A stretch of 29,161 nucleotides of DNA from assembly GCA_964636885.1 (NCBI GenBank), contig CAZWVA010000034.1:1-29161 (forward strand), given 5' to 3'. Below are positions 21,575 to 29,161 of this stretch, one piece after another. This DNA comes from CAZWVA01 sp964636885 (GTDB taxonomy: Bacteria > Desulfobacterota_D > UBA1144 > Nemesobacterales > CSP1-2). Numbering within the stretch: position 1 is the first letter of the stretch; each line of letters starts with the position of its first letter. The notes under the pieces were generated by a model. It was not told the DNA's origin and searched no databases. It worked only from the letters and a program-made list of their open reading frames with translations. A program made the position numbers and the translations under genes.

Positions 21575-24202
21575 TTAATTACCAGAGTCTATCGCACTGA
21601 ATAGGGAGGATTTTATGCTTTCCAGTTTCTCTGGGTTAAGCACCTTACCGCCTTTTATCTCACATACATAGAAAACGTCTGCTACCTGATCTACCTTTGT
21701 GGAGATCTTTGCATAATCAATGGAGAGCCCGAGATTAGTTAGGGTTTTGGTAATATCGTATAGAAGCCCTATCCTGTCGTGTGTATAGATGTCTATAACC
21801 GTGGACCTATCGGATGATTCATTGTCAATCTCAATACGGGTGGGATGCCTTGGGACCGTTTTTTCATAGATAGGTTTGTCCTTCTTCCTCTTTGATACGA
21901 TTTCCTCAACGTCGGCTTCGCCCTCTAAAACCCGATTGAGTGTACTCCATACCTTATTCCATATCTCTCTGTCATTGGATGTGGATTTACTAAGCCTGTT
22001 TACATAAAAGGTGTCGAGTATCCTTTTGTCCCTTCGGGTAATGATTCTTGCCCCAAGGATGTTTATTCCACTTGCCGCCATCACTCCACAGAGCTTTGAG
22101 AAGATACCCACCTCGTCGAATCCCCAGAATGTGAACTCGTCATACTCTTCGTTGGGGTGAAATATTACGTCCATTCCTATTCCGTTTCCGAATCTCTCGA
22201 TTAGTTTCATATGATAGGCGATCTTCTGAGGGGAGAAGGCAAGAAAGTAGGAATCCGGCATATTGTCCAGGTGTTCTCTGATTCTGTCTACGGGGAATTT
22301 ACTACGGAGTATCTGAATGACCTCACGAGTAAGCCTCTTGGCTCTATCCTCTGGCTTTTCTCTCCTAAATTCTCCTTTTTCGAGAACGCTTCTCGTTCTT
22401 AGGTATAGCTCGTTAAGAAGCATCCCCTTCCAGTTTGTCCACACATCGGGTCCTACGGATTTAATATCGGCGAAGGAAAGCAGGTAGAGTAGAGAAAGGG
22501 TCTCTAGTGTCTTTACCGATTTTGCAAACCTTATGATCAGGCTGTCGTCGTGCATGTCTCTTCTCTGTGAGAAATGGGGCATGACAAGGTGGTGTTTTAC
22601 TATAAATTCGAGTTGTTCGGTTTCCTCCTGGGAAAGTCCCATTCTCTCTGCGATCCTGGGGATCATCTCGGCCCCTCGCTGGGCGTGGTTCCTTCCCTCT
22701 CCCTTTCCTGCATCATGGAGAAGGCAGGCGAGATAGAGGATATGGCGTTTTGAGACCTCCTTTGCCGTTTTGGTAAGAAGGGGGAGCTCTTTTTCGTATT
22801 TGCCGTTTATGAGGTTTTCTATCTCTTTTATCATGAATATCGAATGTACATCCACCGTATAAACGTGGTAGGCGTCGTGCTGGACCATACAGATTATCTT
22901 TCCAAATTCGGGAATTAAGTGGCCGAGAAGACGGAGCCGATTCATTTCAAAAAGGGTGCTGGCTACCTCTTTCCCCTCTTTTAGAAGCCTGAGGAACGAG
23001 GCGTTAAGCTTTGGATTTCTCCTCGCATTTTCGTCGATTACCTTTACGTCATCGCGAATCAGATCAAGGAGGTATTTGCTCATTTTGACATCGTATCTGT
23101 CTGCATATTCAAAGGCCCTCACAAGGTTTTCAGGGTGCTCCCGAAAGATGGTTCGACTCGATACGGAAAGCATCCCCCCCTGGATTATAAAGCCGTTGTC
23201 TAAGAAAATCGTCTTCGGAGTGCGAAAGCTTGCCCTTGGTCTAATCGTGCACCTTTCAATGAGTTTCTTCGATTGTTCGGTTATGAGGTTTCCCCGAAGG
23301 TAATAGATTCTCATGAACCGTTCTACGGCACGAAGCTCTCCTACATCCTTGTAGCCTAAGAAGCTTGCGATTTTTTCCTGAAAATCAAAGCTCAACCGAT
23401 CTTCTCTTCTTCCCGCTAAGTAGTGGAGCTCCGATCTTATTTGAAGGAGAAAATCGAGTCCCTTTTCGAATACACGTAGCTCTCTTTCGAGTAAAACGCC
23501 CTTTTGGAGGAGCTCTTTAAGGCTTTTTACCTTAAACTTGGCCTGTGCTATCCAGAGGGCGGAATGAATATCCCTAAGCCCTCCAAGCCCTTCCTTAACA
23601 TGGGGTTCAAGGAGATAAACGGATCTTCCGAATTTCTCTGTTCTCTTTTCGTTTTCTTCGATCTTTCTTTGGATGTAGTTTGACGAAATGCCAGGGAGGA
23701 GTTCCCGAAATAGCCTTTTATCGAATTCATCGTAAAGCCTCCTATCTCCGTATATGAACCTCCCATCGAGTAGTGATGTGAGAATGGTTGTGTCTTCACC
23801 CATGGATAGCTCCATGCACTCATCGATCGTTCTTACGGAGTGTCCGACATCCAGGTTTAAATCCCAGAGGAGATAGAGGAGATTTTCAGCGGAATCTTTG
23901 GCCAGGGAACCGCTCTTTTGTTCATAGAGGAATAGGAGGTCTACATCTGAATGAGGGCAGAGTTCATGTCTTCCATACCCACCCAAAGCAACGATCGAGA
24001 CGGCTTTTAAAGCCGAGAATCCCAGATGGATCATAGACCTCTTGATTAGTCCATCCATAACCTGTGATCTCTTCTCGGCGAGTTGGCGGCCCGGAACCGC
24101 TTTTCTATCGTGAAGTGCCCTTAGCCTCTTCTGGCTTTCTTCAAGGTAGAGCCTTGTTTTCTCTTTGAACTCGCTTCTTTCTATAGTCGCTAGCTTCTGC
24201 AT
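21575..24202 (-). CDS. glnD: [Protein-PII] uridylyltransferase/uridylyl-removing enzyme
   Basis: The 875-residue bifunctional nitrogen sensor uridylylates PII proteins when glutamine is low and removes UMP when it is high. The N-terminal nucleotidyltransferase has LGGYGRHELCPHSDVDLLFLY with G74-G75 and catalytic D86/D88. The HD hydrolase domain shows CLLHDAGKGEGRNHAQRG (H496-D497) and KHHLVMPHFSQRRD. Two C-terminal ACT domains follow, the second beginning TVIDIYTHDRIGLLYDITKTL (about 800-870), and sense glutamine. Length and domain order are normal. It is third in a - strand operon after an adenosyltransferase and a methyltransferase, 34 nt behind the latter. PII itself is not in the window. 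Confidence 0.97.
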   Translation of the reverse strand: MQKLATIERSEFKEKTRLYLEESQKRLRALHDRKAVPGRQLAEKRSQVMDGLIKRSMIHLGFSALKAVSIVALGGYGRHELCPHSDVDLLFLYEQKSGSLAKDSAENLLYLLWDLNLDVGHSVRTIDECMELSMGEDTTILTSLLDGRFIYGDRRLYDEFDKRLFRELLPGISSNYIQRKIEENEKRTEKFGRSVYLLEPHVKEGLGGLRDIHSALWIAQAKFKVKSLKELLQKGVLLERELRVFEKGLDFLLQIRSELHYLAGRREDRLSFDFQEKIASFLGYKDVGELRAVERFMRIYYLRGNLITEQSKKLIERCTIRPRASFRTPKTIFLDNGFIIQGGMLSVSSRTIFREHPENLVRAFEYADRYDVKMSKYLLDLIRDDVKVIDENARRNPKLNASFLRLLKEGKEVASTLFEMNRLRLLGHLIPEFGKIICMVQHDAYHVYTVDVHSIFMIKEIENLINGKYEKELPLLTKTAKEVSKRHILYLACLLHDAGKGEGRNHAQRGAEMIPRIAERMGLSQEETEQLEFIVKHHLVMPHFSQRRDMHDDSLIIRFAKSVKTLETLSLLYLLSFADIKSVGPDVWTNWKGMLLNELYLRTRSVLEKGEFRREKPEDRAKRLTREVIQILRSKFPVDRIREHLDNMPDSYFLAFSPQKIAYHMKLIERFGNGIGMDVIFHPNEEYDEFTFWGFDEVGIFSKLCGVMAASGINILGARIITRRDKRILDTFYVNRLSKSTSNDREIWNKVWSTLNRVLEGEADVEEIVSKRKKDKPIYEKTVPRHPTRIEIDNESSDRSTVIDIYTHDRIGLLYDITKTLTNLGLSIDYAKISTKVDQVADVFYVCEIKGGKVLNPEKLESIKSSLFSAIDSGN

Positions 24203-24236
24203 CTTCCTGTAACTACCTCTTAAACCCTTTGGATAT

Positions 24237-24890
24237 TCATAGAGGTGCCTCTCTACTCTTTACGCTTAATGATATACCATCTCTAATAGGAATTATAGTT
24301 GTGAGAAACCCCTTTTGTGATAAAAGAAGCCTGGTAAACTCCTTAATCCCCTTTGTGCTTGGTGAGGGGTCTTCGCTCAGCACGTTCCCGTGCCAGAGAA
24401 CGTTATCCGTTATGAAAAGCCCGCCCGGCCTTAGCCTTCTATACGCCTTATCCACAACAAGCGGGTAGTGTTCTTTGTCAATATCATTAAAAATAATGTC
24501 AAATTCCCCCTCTTCCTCCTCAAGGAGCTTAATCGAGTCTCCAACACGGATCCTAATCCTTTTTTCAACCCCTCCTCGCCTGAAAAAATCCTCTGCCAGT
24601 TCGGCGTTCCTCTCGGAAAGGTCCGTAAAAACAACAAGCCCTTCATCTCCTATGGCCTTGGCAAACCAGTAGGCCGAGTAGCCGAATCCTGAGCCCATCT
24701 CAAAAACCCTCTTTGCTCCTGTGATTACCGCCAGTTGATAAAGAAGCCTTCCTACAAGCGGCCCTATTATCGGGAACCCCCTTTTCCTCCCTAATTCTTC
24801 CATTTCTCCAAGGACCTCATCCTCGGATGGGATGAGACCCCTTAGGTATTCCTCAATGTCGGGGTTTACTATATGGGTTTCTCTTTTCAT
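24237..24890 (-). CDS. SAM-dependent O-methyltransferase (COG4122 type)
   Basis: The 217-residue class I methyltransferase has the SAM loop VFEMGSGFGYSAYWF (E64-G70), acidic motif II in VVFTDLSERNAELA, IIFNDIDKEHY and LFITDNVLWHGNVL. The latter two resemble the divalent-metal and substrate segments of caffeoyl-CoA O-methyltransferase relatives (Methyltransf_3). The bacterial relatives include the tRNA wobble-uridine methyltransferase TrmR, of similar length, but the substrate cannot be told here. It lies between the adenosyltransferase (32 nt) and glnD (34 nt). No Shine-Dalgarno is visible before ATG 24890. Confidence 0.88.
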   Translation of the reverse strand: MKRETHIVNPDIEEYLRGLIPSEDEVLGEMEELGRKRGFPIIGPLVGRLLYQLAVITGAKRVFEMGSGFGYSAYWFAKAIGDEGLVVFTDLSERNAELAEDFFRRGGVEKRIRIRVGDSIKLLEEEEGEFDIIFNDIDKEHYPLVVDKAYRRLRPGGLFITDNVLWHGNVLSEDPSPSTKGIKEFTRLLLSQKGFLTTIIPIRDGISLSVKSREAPL

Positions 24891-24922
24891 TATAGTTACC
24901 CGGCCTATAACCTATGGCTTTC

Positions 24923-25480
24923 TCATTTGCCGAATCTCACGTAGGTTTCTTCAAAATTCCCGCGTTTATTCTCGATTCTCGCCATTACAAAGAGTAGATC
25001 CGAAAGTCGGTTCATATAGGCAAGGACGTTTCCGTCTAAGCTCTCCTCTTCCATTAGCTTGACTATTCTCCTTTCGGCTCTTCTTGAGACCGCCCTTGCA
25101 AGGTGGAGATAAGGACCCCCACCACTTCCGCTTGGGAGTATGAACTCTTTAAGTGGCTCCAGTTCTTCAAGGAATCTATCTATGGTTTTCTCTATCTCTT
25201 TTATCCTCTCTTTCCCTATTCTCGGGACCTCCATCCCAGGGGGACTTGCCAACTCAGCTCCTATTATGAAGAGGTCGTTTTGAATCCCGTTTATTATCTC
25301 CTTTATTTCGCCGTCCTTTGCTTCTACGCGCACGATTCCAAGAACGGAATTGAGCTCGTCCACATCCCCATAGGCCTCTACACGTATAGAGGCCTTACTA
25401 ACCCTCTTCCCTCCTATGAGCGAGGTTAATCCCTTATCTCCGGTTCTCGTATAAACCTTTGTTATCCGTCTTTTTGCCAT
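24923..25480 (-). CDS. pduO: PduO-type ATP:cob(I)alamin adenosyltransferase
   Basis: The 185-residue protein makes adenosylcobalamin from cob(I)alamin and ATP. The N-terminal ATP site reads YTRTGDKGLTSLIGGKRVSK (about 10-29). It is followed by DVDELNSVLG, and the C-terminal helices contain RAVSRRAERRIVKL and YMNRLSDLLFVMAR. All are hallmarks of the PduO/MMAB family, distinct from CobA. It is the first gene of the operon with the O-methyltransferase and glnD. A -10-like element ends 6 nt before its ATG and no ribosome site is seen, suggesting leaderless mRNA. Confidence 0.95.
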   Translation of the reverse strand: MAKRRITKVYTRTGDKGLTSLIGGKRVSKASIRVEAYGDVDELNSVLGIVRVEAKDGEIKEIINGIQNDLFIIGAELASPPGMEVPRIGKERIKEIEKTIDRFLEELEPLKEFILPSGSGGGPYLHLARAVSRRAERRIVKLMEEESLDGNVLAYMNRLSDLLFVMARIENKRGNFEETYVRFGK

Positions 25481-25486
25481 TATAGA

Positions 25487-25515
25487 ATTTTAACCTAACG
25501 GTAGGGAGGGCTCAA
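25487..25515 (-). promoter_or_regulatory. Leaderless-type promoter of the adenosyltransferase operon
   Basis: On the - strand TTGAGC (25510-25515) and TAAAAT (25487-25492, 5 of 6) are 17 nt apart. Initiation would fall at or within a base or two of the ATG at 25480. Confidence 0.45.
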
Positions 25516-25542
25516 ATGACAGTTGGTTAGCACGGATATCAA

Positions 25543-25571
25543 TTGAGACTAAACACCTTAGTTGATATAAT
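25543..25571 (+). promoter_or_regulatory. Near-leaderless promoter of mutS
   Basis: TTGAGA (25543-25548) and perfect TATAAT (25566-25571) are spaced 17 nt. Predicted initiation near 25578 leaves about 5 nt before ATG 25583, and no Shine-Dalgarno is present. Confidence 0.6.
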
Positions 25572-25582
25572 CTTTCCTATCC

Positions 25583-28174
25583 ATGTCTGTTGATACGCCT
25601 ATGATTAAACAGTATATGAAGATAAAAAAACGGTATCCCGATACGATACTTTTTTTTCGACTGGGCGATTTCTATGAGATGTTCTTTGAGGATGCCAACA
25701 TAGCATCGAGGATCCTTGGTATCGCTCTTACCTCAAGAAACAAATCGGATAAGAACCCCGTTCCACTCTGCGGCGTTCCTTACCACAGTGCAGAGCCCTA
25801 CATAGCGAAGCTGCTCAACCACGGATACAGGGTTGCTATATGCGAACAGGTGGAGGACCCAAAGCTTGCTAAGGGGATCGTTGAGAGAAGGGTCATAAGG
25901 GTGCTTACACCGGGGGTTATTCTGGACTCTGAAAAGCTCGATTCAAAATCGAATAACTTTCTTGCCGGTATCTACTTTGACGGGAAATCGTACGGACTAG
26001 CCTATGCCGATATCTCAACCGGGGTATTTAGAGTAACGTCCTTTCCCACTCTTGACGACCTTACAGGGGAGCTTTCAAATCTAGAACCGAGGGAGGTCCT
26101 TCTCCCAGACGAGCTTCGGCAAAACGAAGGCCTCTACTCTTTCTTTTTGAACACCTGGAATCCCCTTCTTACCGTTCTTGATCCTTGGGTTTGGGATCTC
26201 GATAGGGCAAAGGAGTCCCTAAAGGAAAGGTTATCCTCACAAACCCTCGAACCCTTTGGGCTTGAGGGTCATCCAGAATCGGTAATCGCCTGTGGGGCAG
26301 TGATTCACTACCTCAAAGAAACACAGATGGATGATATGCCACCCCTCGAAGATCCGGTCTATTACAAAACCACGGATTATCTTTTAATCGACGAATCCAC
26401 GAAGAGGAACCTTGAACTTCTTAGAACCATTCGCGGAGAATCAAAAAACGGGTCCCTCCTCTGGGTTCTTGACGAAACGCTCACGGGAATGGGGGGAAGG
26501 CTCCTTAAGCAGTGGATTAACTATCCGCTTGTAGATTTAGAGAGAATCGAGCACAGATTGGATGCGGTTGAGGAGCTCAAAAATAAACCGTCCCTAAGGA
26601 AAAGACTGAGGGATGCCCTTAGAGAGATAAGCGATATAGAGAGGTTAATCGCAAGGATCACCACATCCTCGGCAAAGCCTAGGGACCTCGGAGCGCTTAG
26701 GGATTCATCTTGTTTTATCTCTGACCTAAAGAACGTTTTAAGGGACTCCGAGTCGGGCCTTCTTATGAGAATCGGCCGGGAATTGGACGACTTGGCTGAT
26801 TTGAGGGAACTCCTAGAGAGGGCATTGGTTGATGAACCCCCACTCTCTTCACGTGAGGGAGGGATAATTAGAGACGGTTTTAGCGATGAACTCGATGAAC
26901 TCAGGCTCATAAAACGAGAGGGGAAGAGATGGATAGCGGAGCTTGAGTCAAAGGAAAGGGAGGCTACCCGGATTTCATCCCTTAAGGTCAGATACAATAA
27001 GGTGTTTGGCTACTATATAGAGGTTACAAAACCGAACCTTAACCTGGTTCCGGAAAGGTATATAAGAAAGCAAACCATGGTAAACGCAGAGAGGTTTATT
27101 ACGCCTCAGCTCAAGGAATACGAGGAAAGGATCCTGGGGGCCGAGGATAGGATCCTGGAGATCGAAAAGGGGCTTTTTGAGGATGTGAGGAGAAGGGTAG
27201 CAGGGGAGTCCGAAAGGGTAAGGCATACGGCCAACCTCATCGCCGAACTCGATGTTCTCTCCTCCCTCTCCGAGGTTGCAGATAGGTATAACTACTCCAA
27301 ACCCGAGATAAGCGATTCGGGAATCATAGAGCTTAAGGACAGCCGCCATCCTGTGGTAGAAAGGATGGATCTGGGAGAGAGGTTTGTCCCCAATGACGTA
27401 AGACTCGACCTAGAGGAAAACCAGTTCCTTATAGTTACTGGCCCCAATATGGCAGGCAAATCCACACTGATACGACAGGTTGCCCTAATAGTCCTTATGG
27501 CGCAGATGGGGAGTTTTGTTCCCGCGAAGGTGGCAAAGGTCGGTATAGTCGATAGACTCTTTACTCGTGTTGGAGCCTCCGATAACCTGGCCAGAGGGCA
27601 ATCAACGTTCATGGTCGAGATGGTAGAAACGGCCTATATACTGAGGAATGCCACATCGAAGAGCCTCGTTATCCTCGATGAGATAGGTAGAGGTACAAGC
27701 ACGTTTGATGGAATGAGTATAGCCTGGGCCGTGGCCGAATTTTTGCACGATTTGGGGTGTAGAACGCTTTTTGCAACCCATTACCACGAGCTCGCTCAAC
27801 TCGCTCTATCTAAGAGGAGGGTGAAAAACTATAATGTCTTTGTAAAGGAAGACGGGGAAAGGATCGTGTTTCTCAGGAAGCTCATTCCTGGGGCTGCAAG
27901 TCACAGCTATGGGATCCAGGTGGCAAGGCTAGCCGGTATTCCGGAGAGGGTTATTAAGGTGGCCCGAAAGGTTCTTTCCAATCTTGAAAAGGCCCAGTCA
28001 AACCTTGGGGGTTCGATTCGGGGCGGACAGCTTACCCTTTTTGAAAATAGAGGAGAGACAGAAGAAGATAGGGAAGTCTTAGAAGATATAAAGAGACTCG
28101 ACCCCCTTTCTATGAGTCCTATTGAGGCGCTTTCAAAGCTCATTGAGATTAAAGGGAAGTTAGGGGGTAAATGA
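25583..28174 (+). CDS. mutS: DNA mismatch repair protein MutS
   Basis: The 863-residue MutS1 protein recognises mismatches and recruits MutL. The mismatch-wedge motif is F30-Y-E32 in GDFYEMF. Connector, lever and clamp domains follow, with KVRYNKVFGYYIEVTK around residue 475. The ATPase has Walker A GPNMAGKST (620-628), Walker B VILDEIGRG (D699-E700) and the ATHYHELAQL His loop. The C-terminal tail ends in the helix-turn-helix dimer segment (MSPIEALSKLIEIKGKL). The ATG at 25583 gives the usual N-terminus; the promoter lies immediately before it. yraN follows after 57 nt. Confidence 0.98.
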   Translation: MSVDTPMIKQYMKIKKRYPDTILFFRLGDFYEMFFEDANIASRILGIALTSRNKSDKNPVPLCGVPYHSAEPYIAKLLNHGYRVAICEQVEDPKLAKGIVERRVIRVLTPGVILDSEKLDSKSNNFLAGIYFDGKSYGLAYADISTGVFRVTSFPTLDDLTGELSNLEPREVLLPDELRQNEGLYSFFLNTWNPLLTVLDPWVWDLDRAKESLKERLSSQTLEPFGLEGHPESVIACGAVIHYLKETQMDDMPPLEDPVYYKTTDYLLIDESTKRNLELLRTIRGESKNGSLLWVLDETLTGMGGRLLKQWINYPLVDLERIEHRLDAVEELKNKPSLRKRLRDALREISDIERLIARITTSSAKPRDLGALRDSSCFISDLKNVLRDSESGLLMRIGRELDDLADLRELLERALVDEPPLSSREGGIIRDGFSDELDELRLIKREGKRWIAELESKEREATRISSLKVRYNKVFGYYIEVTKPNLNLVPERYIRKQTMVNAERFITPQLKEYEERILGAEDRILEIEKGLFEDVRRRVAGESERVRHTANLIAELDVLSSLSEVADRYNYSKPEISDSGIIELKDSRHPVVERMDLGERFVPNDVRLDLEENQFLIVTGPNMAGKSTLIRQVALIVLMAQMGSFVPAKVAKVGIVDRLFTRVGASDNLARGQSTFMVEMVETAYILRNATSKSLVILDEIGRGTSTFDGMSIAWAVAEFLHDLGCRTLFATHYHELAQLALSKRRVKNYNVFVKEDGERIVFLRKLIPGAASHSYGIQVARLAGIPERVIKVARKVLSNLEKAQSNLGGSIRGGQLTLFENRGETEEDREVLEDIKRLDPLSMSPIEALSKLIEIKGKLGGK

Positions 28175-28196
28175 TGCACGATGCTTGAAGTTCTAC

Positions 28197-28231
28197 ATTT
28201 ATCCTGTATCTTGCATCATCCATCCTGCATC
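28197..28231 (+). repeat. Degenerate heptanucleotide tandem repeat before yraN
   Basis: Five 7-bp units read ATTTATC, CTGTATC, TTGCATC, ATCCATC and CTGCATC, ending exactly at the yraN ATG. On the opposite strand the consensus is GATRCAG. The repeat also forms TGCATCAT copies (28212-28219, 28226-28233) inverted to ATGATGCA at 28171-28178. Confidence 0.7.
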
Positions 28232-28588
28232 ATGAATAGAAGAACCCTCGGACAAAAAGGTGAGGAAATCGCTTGCAAGGCCTTAGAAAAAGATGGGTAC
28301 CGTATTATCGAGAAAAACTTTAGGTGCAGGCAGGGTGAGATTGATATAATAGCGGAAGATAAGGGGGTTATCTGTTTTATAGAGGTCAAGGCCCGTTCAT
28401 CGGACAGATTCGGATTTCCAGAAGAAGCGGTGACACATTGGAAGCGGAAAAAGCTCTGGACTGTAGCCGTTATTTACCTGGGAAAGAGGAGGATCGAATC
28501 GCGGGACATGCGTTTTGACGTGGTCTCGGTTGATCTAAAAACCGAGGAGGCCAGAATAATAAGAAACGCCTTTGAGGTCGATTTCTAG
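28232..28588 (+). CDS. yraN: YraN/UPF0102 family endonuclease-like protein
   Basis: The 118-residue protein has the restriction-endonuclease-like core of UPF0102: GEIDIIAED (E36, D38) and FIEVKAR (E51, K53). Family members are predicted nucleases of Holliday-resolvase fold with unsettled function. The frame is open from ATG 28181, but the first 17 residues would be encoded by the heptamer repeat. The family N-terminus (RRTLGQKGEEIA) fits ATG 28232. No ribosome site is visible at either start. It follows mutS closely, in keeping with a DNA repair context. Confidence 0.9.
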   Translation: MNRRTLGQKGEEIACKALEKDGYRIIEKNFRCRQGEIDIIAEDKGVICFIEVKARSSDRFGFPEEAVTHWKRKKLWTVAVIYLGKRRIESRDMRFDVVSVDLKTEEARIIRNAFEVDF

Positions 28589-28641
28589 GCATTCACGGGT
28601 TTCGGGTTGGTGATACCTCCGGCGAATGCTGGACTCTACTC

Positions 28642-28669
28642 TTGACACTTTAAAATCAGTGCGTATTTT
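28642..28669 (+). promoter_or_regulatory. groES-groEL promoter
   Basis: TTGACA (28642-28647) and TATTTT (28664-28669) with a 16-nt spacer. The CIRCE element begins 4 nt after the -10, so HrcA binding would overlap the start point. Confidence 0.6.
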
Positions 28670-28673
28670 ATAC

Positions 28674-28700
28674 TTGGCACTCCCCCCAGGGGAGTGCTAA
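28674..28700. promoter_or_regulatory. CIRCE operator (HrcA binding site)
   Basis: TTGGCACTC-N9-GAGTGCTAA matches the CIRCE consensus TTAGCACTC-N9-GAGTGCTAA with one substitution (A to G at position 3 of the left arm). HrcA repression relieved by heat is the established mechanism for this element; hrcA is not in the window. Confidence 0.95.
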
Positions 28701-28726
28701 TGTTTTAACCCAGGAGGTAAGATCCC

Positions 28727-29014
28727 ATGAACATAAGACCACTTCACGATAAGATCTTGGTCAAGAGAATAGACGCTCCCCAAATGACAAAGGGGGGAAT
28801 CGTTATCCCCGACACGGCTAAAGAGAAGTCACAGGAAGGGGAGGTGATTGCCATAGGTACGGGGCGGATCCTGGATGGTGGAAAGGTCGTTCCTTTGGAG
28901 GTAAAGAAGGGAGACAGGATACTCTTTAGCAAATACGGGGGAACCGATATTAAACTCGAGGGCGAAGAGTATGTAATCCTAGACGAAAACGAGGTTTTGG
29001 CTGTAATAGAGTGA
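28727..29014 (+). CDS. groES: Co-chaperonin GroES
   Basis: The 95-residue protein caps the GroEL ring. It shows MNIRPLHDKILVKR, the mobile loop with TKGGIVIPDTAKEKSQ (about 21-36), and KKGDRILFSKYGGTDIKLEGEEY. AGGAGGT (28712-28718) lies 8 nt before the ATG. It is controlled by the CIRCE element and followed by groEL after 27 nt. Confidence 0.98.
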   Translation: MNIRPLHDKILVKRIDAPQMTKGGIVIPDTAKEKSQEGEVIAIGTGRILDGGKVVPLEVKKGDRILFSKYGGTDIKLEGEEYVILDENEVLAVIE

Positions 29015-29041
29015 CAAAAATCTTTTAAGGAGGTGTTAGAA

Positions 29042-29161
29042 ATGGCGGCTAAACAAATCGCTTTTAGTTTTTCTGCAAGAGAATCGATTTTAAAGGGTGT
29101 GGATAAACTGGCAAATGCGGTAAAGGCGACGTTGGGGCCGAGGGGGAGGAACGTTCTAATA
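29042..29161 (+). CDS. groEL: Chaperonin GroEL, 3'-truncated by window edge
   Basis: Only the first 40 codons are present: MAAKQIAFSFSARESILKGV followed by DKLANAVKATLGPRGRNVLI, the characteristic GroEL N-terminus. AAGGAGGT (29027-29034) lies 7 nt upstream. The SFSARES segment differs mildly from the more common SEEAR. The gene continues beyond the window. Confidence 0.97.
   Translation, partial: MAAKQIAFSFSARESILKGVDKLANAVKATLGPRGRNVLI

Noticed and set aside
28181..28231. 17-residue N-terminal extension of YraN
   Set aside because: It would be encoded by the heptamer repeat and has no counterpart in the family; ATG 28232 fits better.

Overview
The window is about 29 kb of densely packed bacterial chromosome of housekeeping character. 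A run of ten N at 13841-13850 marks it as draft or metagenome assembly. Gene content (F-type ATPase with two b-type subunits, yebC-ruvC-ruvA-ruvB, a hopanoid-type sugar epimerase, HisKA_2 multi-PAS/GAF kinases, CIRCE-controlled groES-groEL) suggests a Gram-negative bacterium of deltaproteobacterial or related deep-branching affiliation. I cannot fix the phylum from this sequence. No tRNA, rRNA, CRISPR array, insertion sequence or phage gene was seen.

Layout. (1) 1-616: 3' part of an NAD-dependent sugar epimerase. (2) 641-8212, + strand: a promoter, then a CPA2 cation/proton antiporter overlapping by 4 nt the first of two b-type ATP synthase genes, followed by atpH, atpA, atpG, atpD and atpC. 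The membrane subunits a and c are absent. A 55-codon ORF starts on the atpH stop codon and fills most of the atpH-atpA gap. (3) 8262-11273, - strand: yebC-ruvC-ruvA-ruvB, making a translation/regulatory factor and the Holliday-junction resolvasome. (4) 11366-12253, - strand: an unrecognised exported protein, divergent from rho (12567-13893, +). The 313-bp spacer has symmetric divergent extended -10 elements around a palindrome, plus a second rho promoter and a G-poor leader. (5) 13894-14403: a bidirectional terminator, a 27-codon lysine-rich ORF, a leader with mutually exclusive hairpins, and a strong A-tract promoter. (6) nadB (14404-16008, -). (7) 16246-21362, +: a PAS/GAF histidine kinase split by a small deletion or frameshift and containing three duplicated GAF modules, then a REC-PAS-pseudoREC-LuxR regulator. 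(8) 21575-25480, -: a cobalamin adenosyltransferase, an O-methyltransferase and glnD. (9) 25583-28588, +: mutS and yraN, with a heptanucleotide repeat between them. (10) 28642-end, +: groES and the start of groEL behind a sigma70-type promoter and a CIRCE operator.

How the parts work together. The antiporter-ATPase block links ion gradients and ATP. The ruv genes and mutS serve recombination and mismatch repair. glnD serves nitrogen signalling and nadB NAD synthesis. The kinase/regulator pair is a cytoplasmic signalling system whose N-terminal receiver is the type usually partnered with HisKA_2 kinases. The least ordinary parts are the 13.9-14.3 kb leader and micro-ORF, the atp-embedded 55-codon ORF, the broken and duplicated kinase, the double-receiver regulator, and the near-leaderless divergent mutS/adenosyltransferase promoters.
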